DNA of 64,000 nt from CAZAMP01 sp964486455. Its GTDB lineage: Bacteria > Eisenbacteria > RBG-16-71-46 > CAZAMP01. Shown here piece after piece: positions 33,955-43,080 of this stretch. Every line of letters starts with the position of its first letter. Positions within the stretch are counted from its first letter, which is position 1. The notes under the pieces are model-generated. The model saw only the letters and a list, made by a program, of their open reading frames with translations. It searched no databases and was not told the DNA's origin. Position numbers and translations under genes: made by a program. The DNA lies in contig CAZAMP010000002.1 of the NCBI GenBank assembly GCA_964486455.1, positions 160,682 to 224,681 of the forward strand. Direction: 5' to 3'.

Positions 33955-34578
33955 GTGAAAGTCCGCGGTCGGATGACGCAGTGGTACATCCTCTCTCTGG
34001 CGCTTCACGGCGTCGTGCTGATCTCGCTCCCCGGTGATACGCTCGACATCCGGCGTGGGGAGGTGACGGGCGAGAGCCGGGCGCGGTCGTCCGATCGCTC
34101 CGGTCAGCCGACCCACTGGCCGGCGCTGCGCGTCGTGGATCTGGTTTTCCCCGAGGAAACGTCACCCCCCCAGCCGATACCGGAGCCCGAGGAGGCCCTC
34201 GACATCGAGGAGCTCATGGAGCGGCTCCGGTCCGAGCGTTCCGTTAGCCCGCTCGGGGCGACCCTGGGCGCGGAGCCCGGGATGGCCTCCGGCGAAGGCG
34301 ACAGCTCCGCCTATGCTCCGCCCGTGCCGCTGGCATTTCGGTGGCCGGAGTACCCGGAGGGCGCCCCCAAGTCGAAGGATCCCCGCACGGTCGTCGTGAA
34401 GGTCCATGTCACCGCGGCAGGCATCGTCGACCAGGCGGTTTTGGAACGGCCGCTCGAGTCCGATATTTTGAACAGAAAGGCGCTCGAGGTCGCGAGGGGG
34501 CTTCGCTTCCGCCCGGCGATGCTGGCCGGCCGGAGAGTGAGCGCGTGGTTTCGGTTCCCGGTGACGTTCAACCCCTGA
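33955..34578 (+). CDS. TonB-like energy transducer protein
   Basis: A 207-residue protein starting at GTG 33955 with GGAGGG 7 nt upstream. One N-terminal membrane helix ('WYILSLALHGVVLISLPG') is followed by a Pro/Glu-rich linker ('SPPQPIPEPEEALDIEELME') and a C-terminal TonB-type domain (about 125-207): 'VVVKVHVTAAGIVDQAVLER' then 'LNRKALEVARGLRFRPAM'. TonB proteins transmit inner-membrane proton motive force to outer-membrane receptors. The Y-P-like start of the domain ('FRWPEYPEGA') is present. No exbB/exbD is adjacent, so it may be an accessory or single-purpose TonB. Confidence 0.83.
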   Translation: MKVRGRMTQWYILSLALHGVVLISLPGDTLDIRRGEVTGESRARSSDRSGQPTHWPALRVVDLVFPEETSPPQPIPEPEEALDIEELMERLRSERSVSPLGATLGAEPGMASGEGDSSAYAPPVPLAFRWPEYPEGAPKSKDPRTVVVKVHVTAAGIVDQAVLERPLESDILNRKALEVARGLRFRPAMLAGRRVSAWFRFPVTFNP

Positions 34579-34594
34579 GAGGGGTATTCTGGGC

Positions 34595-34624
34595 TTGGTT
34601 GCGCTCGGGAGCGCGTGATAGACT
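34595..34624 (+). promoter_or_regulatory. Weak promoter candidate for the PTS IIA-led operon
   Basis: TTGGTT (34595-34600), 18 nt, TAGACT (34619-34624), 65 nt before the ATG at 34690. Confidence 0.3.
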
Positions 34625-34689
34625 CCCCGGACTTCAAAATGACCGGACGCTTTCGTGCGGCGGAGATTGCGGTTTCGGAGATAGGATCC

Positions 34690-35160
34690 ATGTCTCTCAG
34701 GCTGACGGAACTCATTCGAGAGGACTGCATCGCGCTCGGGATGCCCGTGCAGACGAAGGAAGAGCTTCTCAGTCATACGATCGATCTCTTCAACGAGGCG
34801 GGGCTCACCACGGATCCCGAAGAGGCGCTCAAGGCGATCCTCAAGCGGGAGGACGTGATGTCGACGGGGATCGGCGGTGGAATAGCTATTCCTCACGCGC
34901 AGTCTTCCGGCGTGACGCAACTTACCGTTGGGCTCGTGCGTCCCGAGCCTCCTGTCGACTTTGAGGCGATCGACGGGCACCCGGTCAATCTGGTCTTCTT
35001 CATCCTCGGCCCCGAGGAGCGCGGCGGTTTCGTTCGCGTGCTCGCTCGGATTTCGAGGCTGCTCTACGACGGCGAGCTCCAGAGCCGTCTCTTGAGCGTC
35101 CGCAGCTCGAAAGACGCCATTCAGGCTATCGCACGCGAGGAGGAGAAGTTTCGCGTCTGA
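34690..35160 (+). CDS. PTS EIIA-2 domain protein (PtsN/fructose-type)
   Basis: A 156-residue single EIIA-2 domain, with phosphorylatable His69 in 'GIGGGIAIPHAQSSGV' and 'GHPVNLVFFILGPEE' further on. Stand-alone members such as PtsN are phosphorylated by HPr-like proteins and act mostly as regulators; no EIIB or EIIC is nearby, which supports a regulatory role. The frame is open upstream, but ATG 34690 with GGAG 9 nt before it gives the usual length. Its stop overlaps the VanZ start (TGATG). Confidence 0.92.
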   Translation: MSLRLTELIREDCIALGMPVQTKEELLSHTIDLFNEAGLTTDPEEALKAILKREDVMSTGIGGGIAIPHAQSSGVTQLTVGLVRPEPPVDFEAIDGHPVNLVFFILGPEERGGFVRVLARISRLLYDGELQSRLLSVRSSKDAIQAIAREEEKFRV

Positions 35161-35534
35161 TGGGCTTCCACTCCCTGGCCTGGCGTTGGGCGCCGCCTGT
35201 GCTCTATCTGGCCCTCGTGTTCTTGGTATCCCGATCGCCCACCGTCCCGGCCACCGGCATCTATGGGCTGGACAAGCTCATCCACTTCACCGAATTCGCA
35301 GTGCTCGGGCTTCTTCTGGCGCGGGCCGCCGGAAGACCGACCTCGTGGAGGGGCTGGATACTGATGCTCGTAGTAGGCTTCATCAGCGGCGCGATCGACG
35401 AGTTGATCCAGAGCGGTGTTCCCGGGCGCTGCTCTAGCATTTGGGACTTCACGGCCGACGCGGCCGGTGTGACGGCTGGCGTGTGCGGCGGGCACCGTTT
35501 CTGGAAGCTCCGCCCCGTGAGGCGGTTGGCATGA
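35160..35534 (+). CDS. VanZ-like membrane protein
   Basis: A 124-residue protein with three to four hydrophobic helices. 'GLDKLIHFTEFAVLGLLLAR' and 'GAIDELIQSGVPGRCSSIWD' are the two conserved VanZ blocks (K-x-x-H-F and E-x-x-Q...R...D). In enterococci VanZ gives low teicoplanin resistance; in most bacteria the small family members have no known function. Overlaps PTS IIA and the aspS region. Confidence 0.85.
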   Translation: MGFHSLAWRWAPPVLYLALVFLVSRSPTVPATGIYGLDKLIHFTEFAVLGLLLARAAGRPTSWRGWILMLVVGFISGAIDELIQSGVPGRCSSIWDFTADAAGVTAGVCGGHRFWKLRPVRRLA

Positions 35535-35551
35535 ATGCTTCGGAGGGAATG

Positions 35552-37333
35552 ATGGGGCAGCCCAAACGAACACACACCTGTGGTGAGCTGCGGGCGGAAA
35601 ACGAGGGGAAGCGCGTCCGCCTGATGGGATGGGTCCACCGGCATCGCGACCAAGGGGGGTTGGTCTTCTTCGATCTGCGTGACCGCTATGGTCTGACGCA
35701 GGTGACGTTGAACGCGGAGACGGTCGAGTCAGACGTGATGTCGCGCGCGCATTCGCTTCGGAGTGAGTTCGTCGTCGCGATCGAGGGCATGGTCCAGCTT
35801 CGACCCGGCGAAACGAAGAATATATCGATGCCGACCGGTGAGATCGAAGTATTCGCGGACGGGCTCGAGATACTGAACGAGTCCGAGGTCCTGCCGTTCG
35901 TGCTCGACGGGCACACGGATGCGTCCGAGGACCTGCGTCTCGAGTATCGCTTCCTGGATCTACGGACCCCGGAGCTGCAGGCGGTCTTGGCGCTTCGCCA
36001 CCGAATCTGTCAGGCCGCGCGGCGCTTCCTCGACAGCCGGTTGTTTCTGGAGATCGAAACGCCGCTGCTGGTGCGCCCCACTCCGGAAGGAGCTCGTGAC
36101 TTCCTGGTCCCGAGCCGAATCCATCCCGGCAGCTTCTACGCCTTGCCGCAGTCGCCGCAGCTTTACAAGCAGATGCTCATGGTCAGCGGGTTCGACCGCT
36201 ACTTCCAGATCGCGAAGTGCCTCCGTGACGAGGACATGCGCGCCGATCGACAGCCGGAGTTCTCTCAGATCGATATCGAGATGAGCTTCGTGGATGAGGA
36301 GGACATCTACGAGCTCTGTGAAGGCATGATGGCGGCGATCGTCAGGGATGCGACGGGCGAGGAGCTCGACATACCGATTCCCCGCCTGACCTATCACGAC
36401 GCGATGAACCGGTTCGGTAGTGACAAGCCCGACGTCCGCTTTCCGCTCGAGATCGTCGATCTCTCGGAAGCGGTGGAAGGATCCGAGTTCAAGGTATTCG
36501 CCGGCGCGCTCGAGGCGGGAGGCGCGGTGAAAGCGCTCTGCGTTCCGTCCGAGCATGGCTTGAGTCGGCGCGAGATCGACGAGCTGGAGGCGCTGGCGAA
36601 GAAGAACGGCGCCAAAGGCATCGCCCGGACGAAGGTCGGTGAGGACGCGCTCGAGGGCGGGATCGCCAAGTTCCTCTCTGCGGACGAGCAGGCGCGCATT
36701 ATCGCCGCGACCGGTGGCACGGCCGGCGCGAACCTTCTCATCATCGCCGGCCGGTGGAGCCTTGTCTGCAAATCACTCGGGGCCGTGCGCCTCGAGCTGG
36801 GGAAGCGGTTCTTCACGCTCGACCCCGATGAGCTCCGTTTTCTCTGGGTGACTGATTTCACGCTCGTGGAGGAAGATCCCGACACGGGTCAGATCGTGCC
36901 GTCCCACCACATTTTCACGATGCCGAAGCCGGAGGATCTTCCGCTTCTGGACAGCGATCCGCTGCGTGTGCATGGTCAGCTGTACGATCTCGTTCTCAAC
37001 GGAGTGGAACTGGGATCGGGCAGCGTGCGTGTTCATATCCGGAAGCTCCAGGAGAAAATCCTCGGCCTCATCGGCATCGGCGCCGAGGAAGCGGACCGGC
37101 GGTTCGGCTTCCTGCTGCGCGCGCTCGAGTACGGCGCACCGCCGCACGGCGGTATCGCGCTCGGGCTGGAGCGCATCGTCATGTTGCTGGCGGGACGGAG
37201 CGCGATCCGGGACACGATCGCGTTCCCCAAAACCACGCGCGCGGCCTCGCTCATGGATGGATCACCCGCGCCCGTCGCCGAAAACGACCTCAAGGGGTTA
37301 CACTTGGAGATGCGGAAGGAGACGCATGACTAG
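35552..37333 (+). CDS. aspS: Aspartyl-tRNA synthetase (bacterial type)
   Basis: A 593-residue class IIb synthetase. An anticodon-binding OB domain (about 8-110, 'VRLMGWVHRHRDQGGLVFFD') is followed by motif 2 'FQIAKCLRDEDMRADRQPEF', a GAD insertion (about 275-415) and motif 3 'GLERIVMLLAGRSAIRDTIA'. It charges tRNA-Asp in the cytoplasm. Whether it also charges tRNA-Asn cannot be settled here. GGAGG lies 5 nt before ATG 35552; an ATG at 35531 overlapping the VanZ stop is the alternative and would add 7 residues. The end overlaps phoH by 8 nt. Confidence 0.95.
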   Translation: MGQPKRTHTCGELRAENEGKRVRLMGWVHRHRDQGGLVFFDLRDRYGLTQVTLNAETVESDVMSRAHSLRSEFVVAIEGMVQLRPGETKNISMPTGEIEVFADGLEILNESEVLPFVLDGHTDASEDLRLEYRFLDLRTPELQAVLALRHRICQAARRFLDSRLFLEIETPLLVRPTPEGARDFLVPSRIHPGSFYALPQSPQLYKQMLMVSGFDRYFQIAKCLRDEDMRADRQPEFSQIDIEMSFVDEEDIYELCEGMMAAIVRDATGEELDIPIPRLTYHDAMNRFGSDKPDVRFPLEIVDLSEAVEGSEFKVFAGALEAGGAVKALCVPSEHGLSRREIDELEALAKKNGAKGIARTKVGEDALEGGIAKFLSADEQARIIAATGGTAGANLLIIAGRWSLVCKSLGAVRLELGKRFFTLDPDELRFLWVTDFTLVEEDPDTGQIVPSHHIFTMPKPEDLPLLDSDPLRVHGQLYDLVLNGVELGSGSVRVHIRKLQEKILGLIGIGAEEADRRFGFLLRALEYGAPPHGGIALGLERIVMLLAGRSAIRDTIAFPKTTRAASLMDGSPAPVAENDLKGLHLEMRKETHD

Positions 37334-38300
37334 TCACTCCAAAGACGCCTTGGCGAAAGTGCCTCTCGGCGGTGTCGATCCGCTTCATCTATTGGGTCAT
37401 CAGGACTCCAACCTTCGTCTGATCGAAGAGCACTTCAAGGTTGCCCTCGTGGTTCGGAACGGAGAGCTCACCGTCATGGGGGAGCAGCGGCCGGTCCGCG
37501 AGGCCGCGGAGCTGGTTCGGCAGCTCGTGGACTTGGTTCGTGACGGCCGCATCATTGCGGAAGAAGACATCCTCGATCACCTGAGCGGCAGGAACCCGGA
37601 CGCGATCGCCAAGCCGGACGCGAACGATCAAACCACGCTTCATTTCGATAAGAAGACCGTGCAGCCGAGGAGCCCGAACCAGACGACCTATCTCAAGGAG
37701 ATCGCGGAGAACGACGTCGTCTTCGCCATCGGTCCCGCGGGTACGGGCAAGACCTATCTCGCCGTCGCGGTCGCCGTTCACGCGCTCAAGAGGCGCGAGG
37801 TCGATCGGCTCGTCCTCGTTCGACCTGCCGTGGAGGCGGGGGAGAAGCTGGGGTATCTCCCGGGTGATCTCCAGGAGAAGGTCGACCCATACCTCCGGCC
37901 GCTCTATGACGCGCTCAGCGAGCTCATGGGTTACGAGCGGCTGCAGAAGATGATTCAGCTAGGCGTTGTCGAGATCGTTCCGCTCGCCTACATGCGCGGT
38001 CGCACGCTGGGCCGCTCCTTCGTCATTCTCGACGAAGCGCAGAACACGACGCTGTTGCAGATGAAGATGTTCCTCACGCGTCTGGGCGTGGGGTCGCGCG
38101 CGGTGGTGACCGGGGACGTGACGCAGATCGATCTCCCCACGCCGTCCGATTCCGGGCTCGTGTTGGTGCAGTCGATCTTGCGAGACGTGCTGGGCGTTTC
38201 GTTTGTATACTTCACCGAGACCGATGTCGTTCGGCATCGGCTGGTAAAGGACATCCTTCGGGCCTTCGACACGCCGAACGCCGAGGAAGGTGACGAATGA
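37326..38300 (+). CDS. phoH: PhoH-family ATPase
   Basis: A 324-residue protein. A KH-like N-terminal part (about 20-110) precedes a PhoH ATPase domain with Walker A 'AIGPAGTGKTYLAV', 'VRPAVEAGEKLGYLPGDL', Walker B 'SFVILDEAQNTT' and 'RAVVTGDVTQIDLP'. PhoH/YbeZ proteins are RNA-linked ATPases that act with YbeY in ribosome maturation; ybeY lies two genes downstream. The ATG at 37326 overlaps the aspS stop. Confidence 0.95.
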   Translation: MTSHSKDALAKVPLGGVDPLHLLGHQDSNLRLIEEHFKVALVVRNGELTVMGEQRPVREAAELVRQLVDLVRDGRIIAEEDILDHLSGRNPDAIAKPDANDQTTLHFDKKTVQPRSPNQTTYLKEIAENDVVFAIGPAGTGKTYLAVAVAVHALKRREVDRLVLVRPAVEAGEKLGYLPGDLQEKVDPYLRPLYDALSELMGYERLQKMIQLGVVEIVPLAYMRGRTLGRSFVILDEAQNTTLLQMKMFLTRLGVGSRAVVTGDVTQIDLPTPSDSGLVLVQSILRDVLGVSFVYFTETDVVRHRLVKDILRAFDTPNAEEGDE

Positions 38301-40603
38301 AACGCCGTCGTCCGTGGACCGCGGCCTCGGCAAGGTGGCAACGACTGCAACGCATCGCCCTACTGGTCCTGCTCTTCGTGTCCACGATACTCCTGTTCCC
38401 CTCCAGCAGACTTCCGTCTCAATACGAGGACTATCGCGAGGGTGCCGTCGCGCCGGCCCGCATCGTGGCCGACTTCGATTTCGATGTCCCGAAACCCGGG
38501 GCCCAGGTGGAGGCCGAGCGCAGTCGTGCACGCGAGGGTGTGGCATCGTACTTTCGGAAGGATGCGGCGCGTACGGGCCGGGTTCTCGACCGGTACACGC
38601 AGCTGCGCGAAGGCCTGGAGTTGTTCCCCCCCACGACCCCGGCGGATACGCTGGCCCAGCTTCTCGCCGTGGGGCGACTGGCGCCCGACCTATCCGAGCG
38701 AGCGCAGCGCGCGTTGGTATCGTCGGAGCGTCGCGATCCGGTACTCGACGCGGTCCGCGAGCTTCTGGATGACGTCCTTGCCGCGGGTCTTGCCGGCGAG
38801 GAGGCGGAATCGATCATCGCGCGCTCCATGCGACACATGCTCATGGAAGGGCAGAGCTTCAGTCCGGTCACTCTAAAAGAGAGGATCTACACGCGGGAGA
38901 AGGCAAGCCGCATCGCTCACGAGATGTCACGCGAGCGGTTCGCCGAGGACCGGATCTCGGCGGACGCGTTTCGCGAGATCGCCTCATTGTTCCTCGAGCC
39001 CAACATCTTCTACGACCGTGACGAAACCGAGCGTGTCCGCCGGGCCGCGGAGAGTCGCGTCGCCACGATAGAGCGGAAGATCCTCAAGGGCGAGATGATC
39101 GTCGACGCGCATCAAAAAGTCAGCGCCGAGGCGATGCAGGCGATCGAAGCGCTGCGGAGCGAGCAGAGCGAGCGGAGCGGCGGCGTGTTCAACTGGCGGG
39201 CGGGGATGTCGGTCGCGGGTCGTGGCCTCTTGACCGCTGCGATCCTCGTCTTCACGTTCATCTACCTACGCTTTCATCGACCGCGCACCTACGCCGACAC
39301 GGGGAAGCTCGTGATGCTGACGGCGACGGCACTGGTCGTTCTCGTCGCCGCGAGCGTGACGTTGAGCGTTTTGCACGGCCCTTGGCTCGTCGTTCCGATC
39401 GCGGCCGGTTCGATCATCGTGAGCCTTCTCATCGACGCACAGCTCGGGGTGTTCTTCACGCTCGTTTGCGCGGTCGTGGTGGCGCTCAACGCCAAGCTGG
39501 GACTTGGCTTCATCTCCGCATCGCTCATCGGCGGCTTCACCGGCGTCTATTCGGTCCGCCGCGTGCGCCATCGGAGCGAGATCCTCAAGGCGTTGGTCTA
39601 CGTCGCGCTCGCGTACGTGTTCGCGGCGGGATCGCTCGGAATGATGCAGGGCGGTGAGGATTTCCCGCTTCTGGAGAGCGTCGGATGGGGCGTGCTCAAT
39701 GCGGTTCTTTCGTTCACGATCCTCACGTTCATGCTGCCTATTCTCGAGATGACGTGCGGCGTCACGACGGACCTGACGCTGTTGGAGCTGTCGGATCTCA
39801 ATCGGCCGCTCCTGAAGCGCCTGATGCTGGAATCTCCCGGGACCTATCATCACAGCATGGTGATGGGAACTCTGGCGGAGGGGGCATGCGAGGCGATCGG
39901 CGCGAACTCTCTCCTGGCGCGCGTTCAGTGTTACTACCATGACATCGGCAAGATCAACAAGCCGGAGTACTTCGTCGAGAACATTGCGCTCAACCCTCGA
40001 GCCCGAAACCCACACGATCGACTGACACCGTCGATGAGCTGTCTGATCCTCGAGAGCCACGTTCGTGAGGGTGTCGCGCTCGCGCGGCGGCACAAGCTCC
40101 CCGATGTGCTCATCGACGCCATCCGTGAACACCATGGCAAGTCCGAGATGGCGTTCTTCTACGAGAAGGCCAAACAGGTTGACCCATCGATCGAGAGCGA
40201 CGCGTTCAAGTACCCGGGACCGAAGCCCCAGACCCGGGAGACCGCGATCGTCATGATCGCCGATGCCGTCGAGGCGTCCAGCCGAGTGCTTACGGATCCT
40301 CGCCCGTCGCGGGTGCGGGGGCTCGTGAAGAAGATCGTGGACGCGCGCGTCGAGATGGGTGAGCTGGAGGAATGCGGGTTGACGCTGGCGGAGCTGGCGA
40401 AGATCCGCGAAGCGTTCGTAGTTGCGCTGACGGGGATGTTCCACGGGCGAATTCGCTATCCGTCGGACGACGAGGATGGAGGCGAGTCGACCGCCGCCGC
40501 GGACGGCTCTCCGACAGACGCGGACAAAGGGAATGCGGGTCCACACGAGATGAAGCCAACGATTGACGACGAGGCGAAGATCAGTGGACGTACCGGTCGC
40601 TGA
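38297..40603 (+). CDS. 7TM-HD (PgpH/YqfF) family cyclic di-AMP phosphodiesterase-like protein
   Basis: A 768-residue protein: one N-terminal helix (about 15-35), a large extracytoplasmic domain (about 40-300), about seven membrane helices (315-500), and a C-terminal HD domain. The metal-binding HD pattern is visible as 'GTYHHSMVMGTLAE', 'CYYHDIGKINKPEYF', 'ILESHVREGVALAR' and 'IREHHGKSEMAFF'. Listeria PgpH hydrolyses c-di-AMP to pApA; Gram-negative members mostly lack proof of substrate. The phoH-pgpH-ybeY order is conserved in many bacteria. ATG overlaps the phoH stop (ATGA). Confidence 0.93.
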   Translation: MKRRRPWTAASARWQRLQRIALLVLLFVSTILLFPSSRLPSQYEDYREGAVAPARIVADFDFDVPKPGAQVEAERSRAREGVASYFRKDAARTGRVLDRYTQLREGLELFPPTTPADTLAQLLAVGRLAPDLSERAQRALVSSERRDPVLDAVRELLDDVLAAGLAGEEAESIIARSMRHMLMEGQSFSPVTLKERIYTREKASRIAHEMSRERFAEDRISADAFREIASLFLEPNIFYDRDETERVRRAAESRVATIERKILKGEMIVDAHQKVSAEAMQAIEALRSEQSERSGGVFNWRAGMSVAGRGLLTAAILVFTFIYLRFHRPRTYADTGKLVMLTATALVVLVAASVTLSVLHGPWLVVPIAAGSIIVSLLIDAQLGVFFTLVCAVVVALNAKLGLGFISASLIGGFTGVYSVRRVRHRSEILKALVYVALAYVFAAGSLGMMQGGEDFPLLESVGWGVLNAVLSFTILTFMLPILEMTCGVTTDLTLLELSDLNRPLLKRLMLESPGTYHHSMVMGTLAEGACEAIGANSLLARVQCYYHDIGKINKPEYFVENIALNPRARNPHDRLTPSMSCLILESHVREGVALARRHKLPDVLIDAIREHHGKSEMAFFYEKAKQVDPSIESDAFKYPGPKPQTRETAIVMIADAVEASSRVLTDPRPSRVRGLVKKIVDARVEMGELEECGLTLAELAKIREAFVVALTGMFHGRIRYPSDDEDGGESTAAADGSPTDADKGNAGPHEMKPTIDDEAKISGRTGR

Positions 40604-41048
40604 TCGTCAACGGCGCCTGCCCCGGTCTGCCCGCCTGCTCCAGGCCATGGCGCGACGCGTGGTCGAGGCGGAGGCCGCCGACGTCGATGAGGTGAGCATC
40701 GTCGTCGGTGACGACGAGCTTCTTGCCGACCTCAACACTCAATTCCGCGGAAAGCAGCGGCCCACCGACGTCTTGTCGTTTCCCATGGGACGGATCGGAG
40801 ACTATTTCAATCTTGGTGAGGTCGTGATCAGCTCGGACAGGGCCGTCGTGCAGGCACGGCGCTACGGCCACTCGGTCTCGGCCGAAATGGCGCGGCTGCT
40901 CGTTCACGGGCTTCTGCATCTCATTGGCTATTCCCACGGATCCACCGCGACGAGGCGAAGGATGCGCTCGCGGGAGGCGGAGCATCTGAAACGTCTTCGC
41001 CCATGGGTCCAGAAGCTAGACAGGCGATATCGATCGGTGGAACCGTGA
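40584..41048 (+). CDS. ybeY: rRNA maturation endonuclease YbeY, with Asp-to-Ser change in the metal motif
   Basis: A 154-residue protein. 'RGKQRPTDVLSFPM' and 'LGEVVISSD' are family blocks. The zinc motif reads 'HGLLHLIGYSHGS', with His108, His112 and His118 all present, but the nearly invariant Asp before the third His (G-Y-D-H) is Ser117. YbeY is a single-strand RNase needed for 16S 3' maturation and ribosome quality control. I chose GTG 40584 with GAGG 9 nt upstream; a TTG at 40563 is possible. It overlaps the preceding gene by 20 nt. Confidence 0.9.
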   Translation: MDVPVADRQRRLPRSARLLQAMARRVVEAEAADVDEVSIVVGDDELLADLNTQFRGKQRPTDVLSFPMGRIGDYFNLGEVVISSDRAVVQARRYGHSVSAEMARLLVHGLLHLIGYSHGSTATRRRMRSREAEHLKRLRPWVQKLDRRYRSVEP

Positions 41049-41992
41049 CGTCGCCAGTGCAAGTCATCTACATCGTCTTGCTCTTCGTGTTGAGCGGTGC
41101 GCTCGTGTTTCAAAGCCGCATCTCGATGCGCATGCGCCACCTCTTCAAACACACGCCGATCATTCTCTCCCGGCTGGAGCTACCTCAGGACATCGACCTG
41201 CGGGAGGTCCTCGAGAACCCTCGCCTCTTCTACTTCTGCCTCACGTTGGTCGGCACGCTGCTGCGCATTCTGATCGCGCTCGTGCTGCTGGTCGTGCTGG
41301 ACCTCGAAGCCGGACTTCTGAAGCCGTTATTGGCATGCACTCTGGCGACGTTGCTCGCGATCGGTCCGCTGCTGGCCGCGCGCATCGGCTACCGAGCGAC
41401 CGGCGGGCTCGGTCGGGCCGCCGCGCGGACGGTTCAACTCATCGGACGCATCGTCCGCGTCTTTCCCGGGCGCACGCTGAGCCAGGACGCCGACCGGCCC
41501 GATGAGCTGGAGGGGGAGATCCTGACCCGAGTCGACGGCCAGGAAGTCTTCGACGAGGATGAGCGACGCACGCTCTCGGGGCTCTTGGCGCTGAAGCGGA
41601 CGACCGTCCAGCAGGTGATGGTGCCTGAGCGAGACATCGTCGTCGTCGACAGCTCATGGAGCGTCGCCAGGGCCGCGCGGATCGTTCGCGACTCGGCGCA
41701 CACGCGACTCCCGGTCAGTGACAGGCGTCGCGAGGATATCATCGGGTTCGTCCACACACGGGACCTGGCGCTGATGCTGCACGGAAATCAGGGTGGCGCC
41801 CTGGTCAAGAGCATCATGCGCGACGTCACGTATGTCCCCGTGAGCCAGCCTCTGGACAGCCTGCTCCTCGAGTTTCAGAGCCGCAGGATCCACATGGCTG
41901 TCGTTCAGGACGAATACGGGCGCACACGGGGTCTGATCACCATGGACGATATTCTCGACGCGGCTTTCGGTCAGGAGGAGCCCCAGGAATGA
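41045..41992 (+). CDS. Membrane protein with CBS-domain pair (HlyC/CorC-like)
   Basis: A 315-residue protein. Two or three hydrophobic helices (about 5-25, 60-125) precede a cytoplasmic tandem CBS unit (about 180-300): 'VQQVMVPERDIVVVDSSW', 'HTRLPVSDRRREDIIGFVHT' and 'HMAVVQDEYGRTRGLITMDD'. This is the CorC/HlyC arrangement without the C-terminal CorC_HlyC domain. CBS pairs bind adenine nucleotides and gate Mg2+/Co2+ efflux or transport in relatives. GTG start overlaps the ybeY stop, and the end overlaps the paralogous next gene, so they may form a hetero-complex. Confidence 0.82.
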   Translation: MTSPVQVIYIVLLFVLSGALVFQSRISMRMRHLFKHTPIILSRLELPQDIDLREVLENPRLFYFCLTLVGTLLRILIALVLLVVLDLEAGLLKPLLACTLATLLAIGPLLAARIGYRATGGLGRAAARTVQLIGRIVRVFPGRTLSQDADRPDELEGEILTRVDGQEVFDEDERRTLSGLLALKRTTVQQVMVPERDIVVVDSSWSVARAARIVRDSAHTRLPVSDRRREDIIGFVHTRDLALMLHGNQGGALVKSIMRDVTYVPVSQPLDSLLLEFQSRRIHMAVVQDEYGRTRGLITMDDILDAAFGQEEPQE

Positions 41993-43080
41993 TAGAGACA
42001 CTCGTCGCCCTGGTGCTTCTGTTCGTCCTCTTCGCCGCGCGGCGACAAGCGGTGTGCCACATGCTGCTGGTTCGACCGGGCGACTCCGGCGAACGTCTTC
42101 TCGCGGCGGCGGAAGAGGGGCGGCCGGCGGTCGTCGTGACGGAAGTGCTTTCGATCATCCTCGTCGTCGGTTGGCTCACGCACTGGTCGGGTGTCGATAT
42201 GCCTGTACGGCTAGGGATCGGCGCCGTGCTTCTGGTCTTTGGACTCTTGATCGCGCAGCCATCGGGACGAGAGGAAGCGCGTCCCACGCCCGCGTGGATC
42301 GCGTGGATTGCGCGAGTGATATCCCCCGTTCGCCACAAGGAGCCGGCAGCCACCGCGCGAGAGCCCGAGAAGTCCGATCCACTGGATGAGCGCCTTCTGC
42401 TCGATCGAATGCTCCGGTTCCGGCAGAGAGACATCGCGGACGTCATGGTTCCGCGCAGTGACATCGTCGGCATCGATGCGACGAGTGACGTGGCCGCCGT
42501 GCTGGATCTCATCGAAGAGCACCGTCACTCTCGCTATCCGGTTTACGAAGGAGACCTGGACCACGTGGTGGGTATGGTGAACGTGCTCGATCTTCTCGCG
42601 CTTCCTTCGGGTTCGCGTGAGATCGGGTCCTTGATCCACCAGGTTCTGATGGTTCCCGAAGGAAAAGGGTGCGATGATCTGCTCAGCGAAATGAGCGTCG
42701 GGCAGCAGGAATTCGCGATCGTCGTCGACGAGTTCGGCGGCACCGCCGGCCTCGTCACGTCGGAAGACCTGATGGAGGAACTCGTCGGCGAGATCTGGGA
42801 CGAGCACGAACGGGAAGCCGTCATCGTGCGTCGTGTCGGGCGAAACGTCTACGTCGCCGAGGCCACCGTCACGCTCGCCGAGGTGGCGGAGCATCTCGAC
42901 CTGCAGCTTCCAGAAGGAGACTATGAGACGCTCGCCGGATTCCTGCTCGAGGAGTTCGGTCGGATACCGGTGCGGGGGGACACGGTCACATGGGAAGGAA
43001 CGACGTTCGAGATCCTGACCGCGGATCGGCGAAAGATCGGGTCCGTAAAGATCGTAATCGCGGAGGCGGGAGACAGCTGA
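41989..43080 (+). CDS. HlyC/CorC-family membrane protein with CBS pair and CorC_HlyC domain
   Basis: A 363-residue protein. Short N-terminal membrane segments (about 3-20, 45-80), a CBS pair (about 145-265: 'IADVMVPRSDIVGIDATS', 'HSRYPVYEGDLDHVVGMV', 'FAIVVDEFGGTAGLVTSED'), then the CorC_HlyC transporter-associated domain (about 275-358: 'AEATVTLAEVAEHLDLQLPE', 'LEEFGRIPVRGDTV'). Related proteins assist Mg2+/Co2+ efflux. It overlaps both neighbours and completes the fragmentary paralogue upstream. Confidence 0.88.
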   Translation: MIETLVALVLLFVLFAARRQAVCHMLLVRPGDSGERLLAAAEEGRPAVVVTEVLSIILVVGWLTHWSGVDMPVRLGIGAVLLVFGLLIAQPSGREEARPTPAWIAWIARVISPVRHKEPAATAREPEKSDPLDERLLLDRMLRFRQRDIADVMVPRSDIVGIDATSDVAAVLDLIEEHRHSRYPVYEGDLDHVVGMVNVLDLLALPSGSREIGSLIHQVLMVPEGKGCDDLLSEMSVGQQEFAIVVDEFGGTAGLVTSEDLMEELVGEIWDEHEREAVIVRRVGRNVYVAEATVTLAEVAEHLDLQLPEGDYETLAGFLLEEFGRIPVRGDTVTWEGTTFEILTADRRKIGSVKIVIAEAGDS

